Shown here in pieces: positions 1 through 12,471 of a DNA stretch of 64,000 bases. Numbering within the stretch: the first letter of the stretch is position 1; the number at the start of each line of letters is the position of its first letter. The notes beneath the pieces were generated by a model that worked only from the letters and a program-made list of their open reading frames with translations, had not been told where the DNA came from and did not search any database. A program made the translations under genes and the position numbers. The stretch comes from Euptelea pleiosperma (taxonomy: Eukaryota; Streptophyta; Magnoliopsida; Ranunculales; Eupteleaceae), in the NCBI GenBank assembly GCA_035048495.1, contig CM068546.1, positions 37,280,674-37,344,673 of the forward strand. Direction: 5' to 3'.

Positions 1-850
1 AGGCACTCAAACGGTATAACGGACTGGGGGCATTACCATTTTTGTTGTTACAACGGATTGTAACGCACAGGGGCAAAAATAGAAACAAAATGGGAAAATA
101 ATGAAAAATAACGGCGTTAAATTGAATGTCAAATCTTCAATAAATTTTCAATATGTTACGTGCGGGGGAGTGACCGAATAAATGAGGGGGATTGAGTGGC
201 TGAAATCTAACCATCCACATTAGATGGATGGATTTGATCTCAACCACTCTTTATCTTATGAAGCAAGATAAGATAAGAGATAAGACAACTTAGCTATTTT
301 TGTTATATAGATATCTTGTCTTTCTAGGGGTACATCTAGGACCTAACCACCATTAGGTGAAGCCTCAATGTGATATCTTTCTACATTATGGTCCACTTAA
401 GCATATGTACGGGGAGAAATCTCTACTCCAGCGCGGCAGGCAGGTGATAATCTACGCCGACTCCTTGTTAGACAACATCGAATTGAACCACCATTTTTCT
501 TAATTTTTACATGGCAACCCCTGAAAAAGCCAGACATCAAATATTTTTCATCCATCAGGGTATTCCAGCCAGTTGCAGGCTTGGAGCACTGTCCAATTTT
601 GATTCTTATTGCAATTCACGTGATGATTCGTTATACAGTAAATCTATTTCTTCCTATGTCGGACGAGGTCATCTATAGAGCAATCTTGAGAACCAGAAAA
701 AAATGATACAGACAACTAGATTTTTAGGTCAACGCATACATTGATGAGAAATCTCCCAAATTCAAAATCAAAAAACTGAAATCTTACCCAATATATAGAA
801 GATCTTTATAGTTTTGAGTAAATTGTTTGCAGAGTCAAGAAAAGAGCTGA
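1..850. repeat. Intergenic, repeat fragments
   Basis: No gene is visible. Bases 1 to about 110 are the truncated end of an AACGG-rich hAT-type MITE, of which fuller copies lie at 2290-2614, 15392-15827 and 28278-28593. About 110-325 is a short element with a hairpin around a GAGTGGCTGA word and an end resembling TTGTTATATAGATAT; related copies lie near 7325-7395 and 37400-37745. The remainder, 330-850, is the 3' flank of the kinase gene G1 and shows nothing recognisable. Confidence 0.5.
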
Positions 851-3800
851 TTAAATGGAAGCAGAGTCAAGAAAAGGCTTGGGTGGCATTTGTAAGCTTT
901 CGATGCTTCCTTCCAGCATTTCCACCACCCTAGTCATTGAAGGTCGAAGCATTGGATCTGTCTGTATGCACCACAAACCCACTAAGACCATCTTTTTTGC
1001 TATTTCTTCCTCGACAACCTCTTGAAATTGTCCCAGTCCTATGTCTGCTTGTTGTTCAAGCTGCTTATAAATCCAGTGCGGAAAATATATTTCACTAGTA
1101 TTCTCTACTACTGGATCAATGTTTTTTCTCCCTCCAACCATTTCTAACATCATCATCCCATAGCTGTAAACATCCGACTTGTAAGAAACTCCTCCGATGT
1201 TCCTACAATATACTTCTGGAGCAATATAACCAACAGTTCCTCTTGTGCCAATCATCGATACATTACTCTGTATCATCGGGCATAGCTTAGCCAGCCCAAA
1301 GTCGGAAATCTTGGGACAAAAATTTTGGTCTAGAAGAATATTGTGAGGTTTTATATCAAAATGAAGAATGCGCATGCAACAGCCACGATGCAAATACTCA
1401 AGCCCTCGGGCAATGCCAAGGGCAATTTGGTATAGTTTTTCCCATCCGAGAGAATGTTCACTTCCTTCTTTCTTGGCAAAAATGAACTTTTCTAGTGATC
1501 CATTAGGCATAAACTCATACACAAGAGCTCGTTTGGGACCCTTCGAGCAGAAGCCGAGAAGACTCATAATATTAACATGGTAAGTCCTACTTATGCTGGC
1601 GACCTCGTTAATGAATTCGTCTCCATTGCCTTTGGACTCGCTCAATAACTTAACAGCAACCAAACGGCCGTCGACAAGCTTCCCTTTGAACACTCCTCCA
1701 TAACCTCCTTGTCCTAGTTTATCTCTGAAGGAATTTGTCATTTTCTTGATATCTGAATACTTGTATCTTCTTGGAGCAAGGGATCCATAATTCTCTAAAA
1801 ATTCCTCTACATTTTTAACATTCTTAGATTTCTTCGTCCATAACGATGGAAGGTATGATGAGAGTTTCTTTTTAAAGACAAATAGTAAGACTAGAACTAT
1901 TGCTGTTACAATAACACTTGATGTACCTGTAAGCAAATAAAGAAATCAAAATCATGTTTTGTGTATAATGATGGATTTAGTAGCAATGGCCTTTGGAAGT
2001 GTTTAAAGGCTCACCAATAATTGCCTTGTTTCTCATGGAGGAGTCTGCAAATTGAGACGAGCTAGATTTATCCTTGGTGCTAATGGAGGAGCCTGCAAAT
2101 TTAACAAGCTAGATTTATCAAAAAATAATGAACTTCAGTAGCAAAGTCATGAGGACAAAATGAATAAAGGAGAAGATCGAGTAGCAACTATTTAGGAATG
2201 CGCTTCTGTCCAGCGTGCATAAAGTATAAAATTAATTAAATAAAAACATTAGTGTCCTCTTGAGGCTAATGGGTTTTGAGCCCAAGAGTCAAGGTTTAAA
2301 GGGGACCATTATAACGGTATAACGGACCGGGGGCGTTACCGTTTTTTCCGTTATAATGAAAAAAATACTCAGGTGCAAAAACGGAAAAAAAATGGGAAAA
2401 AATGGAAAATAACGGAATATGTGGCAAAATTTGAATTTAAAAAATGGAAAATAACGGAAAAAATGAAAATAACGGCCGTTTTTTCACAAAATTTTCCAGA
2501 AAATAACGGTCGTTATATTTTCGTTATAACGGCCATTATTTTTGAGTGTCTTAATGGTCCATAATGTAACGGGGTAAGTCCAAATCCGTTATAACGGCCG
2601 TTTTTTAAACCTTACCCAAGACCACAAATAATTTTGAAGAAATACTCTTTTCCCTTACTTTTTGAAAAATTAACTCAAAAATTTTTGAATGAAGTTTTTT
2701 GGAGAGAGACCTAGTGAGATTTCTCCCATTCCCTACACTTTTAACAAAATTTTAGTCTTACATCGTTTCGAAGACAAAAAAATCTAAAGCTCCTATATGA
2801 GAGGACTAGAACTAAAGGGTGGAACCCTTGAACATTCAAATTTTGTGTCCATTGGACATAACCATGTAGCACAATAGACACACGTGCGTGTGTCAAGTTG
2901 AGTTGAGCTGTGGAATATAAAAATCCAAACTTATATTTTTGAGCCAAAGACTGTTGATTCTTTCTTATACTTATTGTTGGGGTTAAATAATGTCCCTCCC
3001 TAAATGTGCGGTACGGGTTAACGTTATACACTAACTATTGTTACCGTCTAGCCCATAATATAGTCGAAAAATATTGAATTCTTTGAATACAACTTTTTAC
3101 TCAAGATTAACTCACAAGATAGAGTAACAACAAGAACTTTAGATAAATTAAATTATGCTTCTAGCAACCATTATGAATGCGAAGAAGAATATGTAGAACT
3201 TAAAATGAGTAAAAAGGCTAAAATAGCTACAAGCTTTGATCTTGACTTTATAACAATTTTAGCCGAGGGAGTTCCTCTGGCGTTTACTTAAACTATGAAA
3301 TCGCCTGAAGTTCTTTAATTAAAGGAAACAATAAACAGTGAAATAGAATCAATAATGCAAAATAGCACTTAGGAATAGTTGTAAACCAATAAATTTGTAA
3401 ATTGATATTTAAAAGAAAACTTAAAACAAAAGGAACAATTGAAAAATACAACGTTAAGATGATAGTTAAAGGTTATAGAACTAATAGGTGGTAGGCGAAC
3501 GTCCCGTGGTGTGATACCCGAGTTTAGGCTTTAAAATAGTAATAGATAAAAGCTACAAATTCTTAATTCAATTAACAAAAGATCAAAAAGATTTGTTTTC
3601 CAACAAGATGATAGAGAATAGGCTACAAAAATTCACTATTGCTAGTTTTTTTTTTTTACAAGAATCGGATCTAGAATCTCGGTGTGATGCCAACAAAGTG
3701 ACTACCTATGTGAGATGGCTCCCCCCTCCTAATGATAAATCAACCCTCTTTCTGAATTCTTCTAACTTTATCAAATGTAGACTTAATGATGAAATAGATG

Positions 3801-6325
3801 GTCTACAATTTTTCAACTTCTAACCCACTTGCATTGGACAAGAAATTTTGGACATTCTTATGTGGCATGCATGTTTTTGGTGGTACTAGCATTAAGTTTG
3901 ATGGTTTTATGTTAGTAGTGAAAATTTGCTCCTCCACAATGCAGAGGTGACTTGGACTAATATGTAATGGCCTGCAAATCATGTTGCATGATCAACAAGC
4001 CATCCTGCAAAATCAGTCCAAGATACCAAAGGTGTAGTCATGTATGTGGGAGTGAAGTGGGCAAGAAAGTTGCAGCTATTTTAAAGTTAAAACTTGGTAT
4101 CACACCACATGAGATTCACCAAGGCGCCTATTAGTTCACGTTTATTTAGTAGGCAACCTATTAGTTCATTAAATGCATTTCTACAATACAGCAAAAAAAA
4201 AAAAAAATCATTAAATGCCCATTAACCATATTCACCCATTATTAAATCAAATATTTTGGTTCCTAAAAGCTTATTGATCAGAAAATAGTCCTCATTAACT
4301 AATAAATTACTTCCTACACTGTTAAATATATTTTTAATACAACTCATTCATAATCACTAAATTACTTACCATGCCATTTTATCTATATTTTCAAAATTAC
4401 ACTTTTAACCACTTACTTTCTTCTCATGCCATTTCTTTTATATTTTCAAAATAGCGTGCCGCCCACCGGTGGACTATAAAAGCCATCTTGCAAGATGTTT
4501 TATATATGCAGCCTCTATTTCTAAATGGGAAAAGATGTAACAAGGTATGCCTGAAACTTTTTCAAATGCAGAAGCACGATTTTTGTTACTCACCGCTTTA
4601 ATCTGGGCTTACCGCATGGATGTTTATCCCACCCTTTGGTGGATATATATATATAAACACCAAAAATCACCCTGATTATTGGTAATCTCCAACCATTAGA
4701 TTTTAGTACTTTTTAAGGTGTGCTTATAGCCGTGGAATTCAAACATTGTTTTGAGTGCTAAAACCAACGGCTAAAAACCGTCAAACAATCTGATTTTTGG
4801 TAATAATAATGTCTACTAAGGGGTGGGCTAAACATCCATGCGGTCAGTGGGCCCAAATGGCAGCGGTGAGTAACGAAAATGTGCTTCTGCATTTGAAAAG
4901 ATCTCAGATATACTCATATACCTTGTTACATCACGACCCTTGGTAAATATCTATATGTACCCCAAGAATAGAGAAAAAATTCGCTGGTCCAGGACCCCGG
5001 TTTCCTTCAAAATTTGAGGTCCCCTGCAAAATGTTTGACACGTACCCTTTGTTAACCACTCTTAACCAACTAACCAAGGGGTTAACGTGGGTTGGGTTTA
5101 GGCCCTAAAGTACGTATGAGAAATTTTGGCAGGGGAACGTTCGGGACAAGCGAATTTTTTCTCACAAGAATACGTGCCGCCCACGAGTGGACTATAGTAG
5201 CACGCGTTTAGGCAAAGAGAGCAACTCATTTGCCAGTGCCACGGCAGTCTGGCTTAATGTAGGACTGGGTCTCATTCAAATTTTTAGAGGACGCTACTCA
5301 AATTTTGGTCCTCCATCCTGCCAGTTACAGTTAAGTACCACCTGTCTTAATCCCGGGACAGGTGGCGCTTAACTATAAGTTGATAAAAAAGTTGCTCGTC
5401 GGTGGAGTGGTCCACTAGTACTGAACAAATTTTCTACCAAGGCAAAAATCGAAACGAGAAACTTCTTAATCTTGAAATTTCTTTGTGGGGATTGAATTGA
5501 AAATTTGAAAAAGATGTTAAAAGAAAGAAAGGATGAAGTAGTAAAGAAGATATGCGTACCTCTGTAATCGTTACAGTCTTGGGGATGCTCTCGTCCGTTC
5601 CGACACAAGCAAGTGAAATTCTGAACAGCAGCACTTGTATAATCATCATATTCATTCCAATACTTGCAAAGTCCGCCGGACGACTCACAGAACATGCAAG
5701 CAGTGTCGGGACGCCAAACCAATTTAAACCCCTCTAGCATGACTTTTTCGTCATCACTATTTCCAACACCCTTAAGCGCCCTGGAGAGCACTGGATACGT
5801 AAAGTTATCCTTGCAATCCTTATACAAAGTTTCATTCCAAACTCCTCCCGAATAAATAAAATAGGAGCGACAGTGTGCTTCCATGGAGGAATTGGATGGG
5901 CCGCAATTAGACACCACGGTTCCTAATTGAGTGTCTTCAGAAAAGTCTAATCGGCCCAAGCTTTCTAATTTGACGGGTTGGCGGGGCCAATGACAGCTAA
6001 TATCGTCCATGATTTCGATGTCAACGACGGTGAGGGTATTTACGGAATAATTGATATGCTTGACGGCGTACGTGTTACCAGAGAGGCTGAGGAAAGTACC
6101 GGGGGAAAAATAATGATCGCAGGAGAGTCTGAGACCATAGTATCCGCATGACCACCGTGAATTTTGGGTACAATTATGTACCCAAAAGGGATACTTGATT
6201 GGAAAGCCTTCCCCGCAGTCGCAAGTAGGGCAGCCTGGGAAGTCGGGAGATACAGAATTGCCACTGAGGGCGGTGATGAGGAGGGTGAAGAAGAGAAATT
6301 GGAGACGGTGAGCTTGTTGAGACAT
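851..6325 (-). CDS. G1: LRK10-like receptor kinase, intact
   Basis: Three exons are inferred: 6325-5560, microexon 2044-2015 and 1926-851. They join in phase 1 to give 623 residues. The start is the ATG before a hydrophobic signal peptide (MSQQAHRLQFLFF); an upstream in-frame ATG would add a charged leader. Exon 1 has the Cys-rich GUB_WAK-type fold (YPFW, CGYYGL, VKHINYS) and a WAK_assoc region (FKLVWRPDTAC.FC). The membrane helix lies near residues 267-284. The kinase has a Gly-rich loop near 336-343, Lys358, HFD with Asp457, and DFG from 475. Phe in place of Arg before the catalytic Asp makes it non-RD, a class linked to immune receptors. The donor is AGAG/GTACGC. The first intron is about 3.5 kb and holds a hAT MITE, a copia fragment and another MITE. 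The ligand is unknown; wall-pectin binding is inferred from family. Confidence 0.88.
2290..2614. mobile_element. hAT-type MITE, AACGG-rich family
   Basis: The ends are CAAGGTTTAAA and its inverse TTTAAACCTTA. The interior is repeated CCGTTATAACGG words. The flanks CCAAGAGT and CCAAGACC look like a decayed 8-bp target duplication. It sits in the first intron of G1. The better-preserved sibling at 28278-28593 has a perfect 8-bp duplication, which supports hAT membership. Confidence 0.65.
3195..3480 (+). pseudogene. Degenerate Ty1/copia reverse transcriptase fragment
   Basis: Reading the plus strand across frames gives broken matches to the copia linker and RT start: KMSKKAKIATSFDLDFI, then KSPEVL and ETINSEIESIMQNST, then a region like the KWIFKRKLK..GTIEKYKARLV..GY block with several stops and frameshifts. 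This is a dead fragment of a copia polyprotein inside the first intron of G1. No LTRs were recognised nearby. The family-level call is from remembered copia motifs; the exact lineage is not resolved. Confidence 0.6.
4534..4932. mobile_element. MITE with long inverted arms
   Basis: The left arm (GATGTAACAAGGTATGCCTG, then TTTTCAAATGCAGAAGCAC and GTTACTCACCGCT) is repeated inverted at the right end (GCGGTGAGTAAC, GTGCTTCTGCATTTGAAAA, CCTTGTTACATC). The inner arms carry CCGCATGGATGTTTATCCCA and its inverse. It lies in the first intron of G1. Related half-elements occur beside exon 1 of G3 (20345-20443) and at about 13990-14250, 15000-15240 and 19300-19480. Confidence 0.65.
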
Positions 6326-7881
6326 TGGTGAATGGTTATCCCTTTTCCCTTTCCTCTTTACCCTTTCTCCTTTCCCCTCTAGAGAATAGATTACATAGTT
6401 TTCCATGGTTTCTAGACTTAATGACTTTGACTTATGTCCGAGTCTTGGGCTGCGTTCGGATTGCGGAATCACCGCAAAAAAGTTAGCTTATTGCGATTTA
6501 GGAACGCATTAAGCTGTTAGATCGTGTTTGGTAAAAATTAAAAAGTAATTTTTAAAAACCGCAAAAAGCTTGAAAAACGTTAAAGGCAGAAGCCATTTCA
6601 AAACGACTTTTGCGTTTAACGTTTGCAGACAGCGGGTCACTCAAAAATTTATTTTCAATTTTATCCTTAAAAGTTTTTTAAAATGGCTACAATATCCTTA
6701 TCGGCAATATAACACAATAGGGTTTTGTGTTTCTTCTCCTTCCCATTTGCACACGCTACTCTTGCCAAGACCAAGCATGGAAGGCTATATCAAGTCAAAC
6801 TCATCCTTCCTCTCATCTCCCCTGCCTCACGGTCGTCTTCCCCTATGTTCACGGTCGTCTTCACCGTTGTTGTTGTCGTCTTTTCTTTTGATAGGCAAGT
6901 TGTATCTGAACAAGAGCTTTTCTCTTCTCCTTTCTGACAAACGGAATGCGGAAGTGAACTATTGAAATTGGATTACCAATTTATTTTTCATCTTCTCCTT
7001 TGATAGGTAAGCTGGGACAAAAATCCCCTTTGTCTTCATCCTCTTTCATGAAAAGAGACAATCTTACAGTGGCTTTGATACCCAAAAACCAGCTCAACGA
7101 TGACGGTGATGGTCATCACTCCTCTAGGAACTTAGAAACTAATCTAATCATTTTTGGATGTTTATTTGCAGTTTTTGGATGTTTATTTGCAGGTGTGAAC
7201 TATTCAATACCACTCGTGACCATTACAGGAGGAACTTGGCATAGTTTTTTGAGGTAAATGTGTGATGCAGTTGGCAACTCTTGACCACATGTGTGATGGT
7301 CTTCCTCACTTTGGAGTGATAAGATCTCAGCCTCCTTTATGAAGCCGGATAAGAGGGGGATACAACTGTCCTGTTTTGTTATATAGATATGTCTAACAGA
7401 AAACACCCTGGAGGCGACGTAGGCTTACGCTACGGTTATAATTTTTTTTTTTGTTCTTTGAGTTCCTTCCAAGGCTTAAATATATGGACTCGACCGAGTC
7501 TTAATATTTAGTGTAATAGACACTTAGGCCAAGCTCAAAAACTAATATCATTGTATATAAATTTAGCCTTGGTCTGAATTGTTTAAGTCGGGGGCCCGTT
7601 TTTGCACCCTAATTACATTTGCCACTTTCTATGCATTGGCTACTTCGTTCAATCTTGAACTCAAATAAATCACAAAAACATGAGTTTGAGAAAAAGTTTA
7701 AACAAAGGATGTTAAAAAAGGATGTCAAATAAAGTACTAAAATTACTTAATTTCAGTTCATTCAGACTTAAGGTATGAGGAAAAGTTTTACCAACGCCAC
7801 CTAAGTGTCATTAAAAATGAATGTTAAGAAAACAAGAGAATCATTCTAACCATGACACAAAAAACCACCGGGGCATAGATA
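6326..7881. other. Intergenic between G1 and G2
   Basis: I see no supported gene here. It holds the short upstream region of G1, T-rich and C/T-rich stretches around 6720-6960, a tandem pair of TTTTTGGATGTTTATTTGCA near 7150-7191, and a fragment ending TTTTGTTATATAGATAT near 7370-7390. From about 7525 the sequence matches the 3' flank of G3 (about 16063 onward), so the duplication that made G2 and G3 includes this flank. Confidence 0.4.
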
Positions 7882-10800
7882 TCACCCTTCTGATCTTGTA
7901 GGGTGATCAAAGAAAGGCTTAGGTGGCAGTTGCACACCTTCAGTGCTACCCTCCAGCATCTCCACCACCTTATTCATTGAAGGCCGAATATTTGGATTTG
8001 TCTGTATGCACCACAAACCCACCAAGATCATCTTCTTTGCCATTTCTTCCTCAAAATCTTCTTCAAATGCTCCTAATCCCATGTCTCCATGTTGCACGAT
8101 TTGATTATAAATCCAATGTGGAAAATATATTTCACTAGTATTCTCCATTGTGTGATCCGTGTTCTTTCTTCCTCCAACCATTTCTAACACCATCATCCCG
8201 TAGCTATAGACATCTGACTTGTAGGAGACTCCTCCAATATTTCTACAATATACTTCAGGGGCAATATAACCCATTGTCCCTCAGAGCCCGAGCATCGATA
8301 CAAGGCTGTCTCTTGTCTGACAAAGTTTAGCCAACCCGAAGTCACAAATCTTTGGACAGAAGTTGTGGTCTAAGAGAATATTGTGAGGTTTTATGTCGAA
8401 ATGTAGAATACGGTTGCTACAACCGCGGTGCAAGTACTCGAGCCCTCGGGCAATACCAAGTGCAATTTGGTAAAGTTTTTCCCATCCCAAAGGATGAGTT
8501 GGGCTAGGTCGTCCAGCAAATATGAACTTTTCAAGAGATCCGTTGGGCATGAACTCATAAACAAGAGCTCTCTTTGAACCCTCAGAGCAGAAACCCAAAA
8601 GACCAACAATATTAAGATGGTTTGTCCTGCCGATGGTGGCGACCTCATTAATGAATTCTTCTCCATTACCTGTGGTTTCACTCAAGATCTTAATGGCTAC
8701 AAAACGACCATCCCTGAGCTTCCCTTTGAACACAGCACCACAGCCACCTTGCCCTAGTTTATCTTGGAAGGAGTTGGTCATTTTTTTGATATCTGAATAC
8801 CTATATCTTCTTGGAGCAAGGGATCTGTAGTTCTCTAAAAATGTCTCAACATTTTGAACGTTCTTTGCTTTCTTCTTAACTAATGTTGGGGGGTATGAAG
8901 AGAATTTCTTTTTATACACCATGGCTAAGATTAGAAGTATCATTAATGCCACAATAATTGATGCACTACCTGCAAGAATAAGAACTGCATTCCAACAAAA
9001 AAATAATAAGAATTTAAGATCAATCACTAATGTCGTCATGAGTTGTGAATTAATAAGTTTAATATGGTGTTTGAGAGACTCACCATTTAAGCACTTCCAT
9101 TTATTGGGATGAATGCCTGTAAAAGAAAACCGGGCGCACCGTACCGATATTATGTAATTGATAAAAAGTGAAAGAAAATAAAATAAGAATTGATGTTAAT
9201 TAAGACATATAATTAAATTGTTTAACTACTAACCACTAACTCGCTTGTTTAGTTACCGACACGGGTAGTTAGTTTTAGAATGGGTTAGAGTTCATGGACA
9301 TCAGGATTTAGGATCGTTACCGTTTTAAATTAATTCTATGTTTTTTTCTAAGTAAAAAAACTTTTAAGTTCAAACTCTTCTAATATGGTTTTTGAGAAAA
9401 AAATTGCCCTTTAGAAAGTTGGAGTGGGTTCCTGGATTGTGGGAAATAGGAGGGAATGATCTTGAGAAGAAGACGGTTACTTTTACAAATGTTGAAATGT
9501 CCTGATTTTTTGTGAGAAGGGTAACCATAGTATGAAAAACTCATTGTGCAGTTGAATTGTCCAACATGATGTCCATGTGGGCCCCAACCTCGAGTATAAG
9601 AAGTGGATGTAAGAAATGGGTGTAGCTCTAGACGGACTCTACTTTTACTCTTATCCTTTTCTTGGCTAAGTTGCTGAAAAGTCGCTTTTATCCTTGTAGT
9701 TTAATGAACCAATTGGTCGTCTATGGGTGATTGCATAAAAACTTTTAAAATGGCATTTCGCTAAATAGCAGGTACAAATATATATTTTTCTCTCTAGGGT
9801 TGCATTATGTACAACTTAACTAGGGTTAACCAGAGATTTGGTTGTCACGTGTCGCTTTCGGGCAACATTTGCATACTCTAAAAGTATGCAACCATTTGCA
9901 TGGTATTTTTTTTCCCAATGTGTTGCTTGCTAGCATTCTTGATAAGGTACTTTTCCTTATAATTAAGCAATGTTACATAGTCTAGCTCTACGAAAATTAA
10001 ATTCCAAAACTATATCAAATAAGTATTTTAATTAAAGTGTTTAATAAAAGTTGTTTCTAATAATGATTTTTAAAAAATTTTGGAGTAACAAAATAAGTTT
10101 TTTTTATTTATTAAAATTAAGATTTTGCAAAATCATGAAAAAATAATTTAAAAGGATTGGAAGATGATTTTTTAATAAAAATAACTTTATAAAAGGATTT
10201 TATTTTGATTTATAAAGAATTATGATAATTTTTAAAAATTATTTTGAATGATTTTAAAATTTTTATTTTTATCACACCTTGGAGCTTGGGTAAATAAGCC
10301 AATCCATGAGCATTGGGGTTGGATTAGCGTACCCGGAACCGGACCGTGATAGACCCATTCAAAACCTTTCGATCTTGTACACTACATAATGCTCAAATTC
10401 CCACGATTAAATCAACTCCTGATTGGTTAATCGACGGTCACAATACGGGGAGAGGCTTCTATGTGCCAAGGCTGCACAGACCAAACGAAAAGGCCCTACT
10501 CAATGTTCCCCACTGTCACCTCAATTTCAAAATGGAAAAAACAAAATAAAAAAAATTTAAAAACAGACAAACTTGAGTTGGAAGTTTTGCTTTTTCGCTA
10601 ACGTGAGGAACATTGAGCATTACCGTTTTGTTTTGGTCTGTGCGGTCCTGACGCATATCCCTCTCCATAATATGAGCCACGTGGCACATTTGTAAAGGAT
10701 GTTGACCGTATGGATGTTTGGCTAATCCATAGGTGGACCTCCAAACCAAAAGTCAGTCTAATTAGTGATTTCAAACCTTTCGATCTTGTAGTCCAAATAA

Positions 10801-11115
10801 TGCTCAAATTCCCACGTTAAATCAACTCATGAAAATGACTCCAATCCAAAAAATAGCATTTTGGAACTGTAGCTGTCTCAAAATATAGAACTGAGATATC
10901 ATTGTGACATTTTAGAGTTGGAGATGCTTTTAGATAACCAATATTTAAAGCTAGATAGGCCATCGGACCACCAGAGGGCTGGTTCAAACATTATACCGAT
11001 CACATCATTTTCTTTATATAAAATAGTAAAAAGGGCCTATTTTAATGGTTGAACCATCATTGGTGGAATGGCAACCGGCTGGGTTTCTAAAATTATGTTG
11101 GATGTATGTTCTACT

Positions 11116-11489
11116 CAGTGTTTTAAAACTCGTCGAGTGAACTCGAAACTCGCCCGAGTTGACTTGACTCGGCTGAATTTTGAGTTGATTCGAAATAAAC
11201 TCGAACAGAGTAAAGAATGAACTTGATGTGTTGTTTTTCTGTAAAAAAAACACACCAAGTACGTTGTTTTATAATTGACGCACCAAATAATTAAGTTTCT
11301 CAAATGCCTTGTCAACACAAACTCAACCAAATATTATAAATTATGTTTATAAAAAAATGATATTTATATATTAATATTAATATATATATATAATATTAAT
11401 ATATTACTCGAGTCGAGTTACTTCGGGTCGAGTTAGCTCAACTCGGTAGACTTTCGAGTCAAGTCGAGTTTTCAAGTTTTCAAACACTG
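11116..11489. mobile_element. hAT-type non-autonomous element
   Basis: It begins CAGTGTTTTAAAACTCG and ends CAAGTTTTCAAACACTG, with many inverted ACTCGAGTCGAGT-like words inside. Target duplication: GTTCTACT at 11108-11115 and GTTCTACA at 11490-11497. The matching intron of G3 (around 18990-19010) lacks it and reads straight through GTTCTACTAGTTCAACCAG, which is an empty site. The insertion therefore postdates the G2/G3 duplication. Confidence 0.75.
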
Positions 11490-11507
11490 GTTCTACAAGT
11501 TCAACCA

Positions 11508-12471
11508 AAGCATGGCAATTTGGCCCGCAGCCCGGCCCATTTATCTCAGCCCAAGCTTGGCCCCGCCAGAAGTTGAGCCCGGCCCGGGGCAGCCCGTGAA
11601 TATGTTGGGTCGGGCCTGGGTTTGATAACCTAGCCTGTAGCCCGGCCGGAGCCCGACCCAAAAATTATTAAATAATCCCAACTAAGCCCGGCCAGAGTCC
11701 AAGTCCAATTTTGAAAAAAATCGGAATTGATGCATTCTTAACGAATGCATCGGCTCATGGCCCAGCCCGTGTCAACCCATGGAAATAACTTCAATCCGAC
11801 AATTAGAAATCACTGATTAGGCTGATTTTTGGTTTGCAAACATCCATACGGTTAGAGCCTCTAATAGTGTGCCGCGTGGCTCGTTTAAAGTGTAAACGTT
11901 TAGGAGACAACCATTTGGTGTACCCACATAGAAAAATCAATGGCTGATTTTTGATGGGGATGATCTCTATGGTGAGGAGATCATCCTCACAAAAATTCAA
12001 ATCATTCAAATAATCCTAGACTGGTTTAGAAGTTGAAGAATTATGGACTGTCCATTTTTACCGTTTAACTTGAAAACCACATTTGATGGGGTTAGAAATT
12101 TCAGAATGGGCTGATTTTTTGTTGGGGTGATCTCCTCACCAGAAAGCAGCCATTATTGATTCATCTTGTATGTCGGTACACCAAAATGGTTGTCCCCCGA
12201 ACTCAACCCTTATATTATATACCTATAGATTATACAATCTAACAGTATATAGTATATACTTTATAACTTATATAAATATAACTATAAGTTGTATTAAGTT
12301 ATAACTATATGTATGATGTATTCGTTCATATATTATAACTATATGTATTTGTCTATATATTGTAAGTATACTAAATTATTACAATAAGTCCAACCCAAGT
12401 CCAACCCAAGTCCGAAAACGAACCCCGAATCTCAAGCCCGATACACAAACCCAACCCAAATTGCCACCCTT
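11508..12471. mobile_element. Inverted-repeat DNA element, 10-bp duplication
   Basis: The ends are AAGCATGGCAATTTGG and, inverted, CCAAATTGCCACCCTT. AGTTCAACCA is duplicated exactly at 11498-11507 and 12472-12481, a length close to the 9-11 bp of Mutator-like elements. GGCCCGGCCC-type words are rich inside. A second MITE of the GATCATCCTCACC family is nested at about 11810-12200. It also is absent from the matching G3 intron. Confidence 0.65.

Noticed and set aside
6570..6965. 131-codon plus frame upstream of G1
   Set aside because: Ser/Leu-rich translation of C/T-rich DNA, with no motif or homologue recognised.
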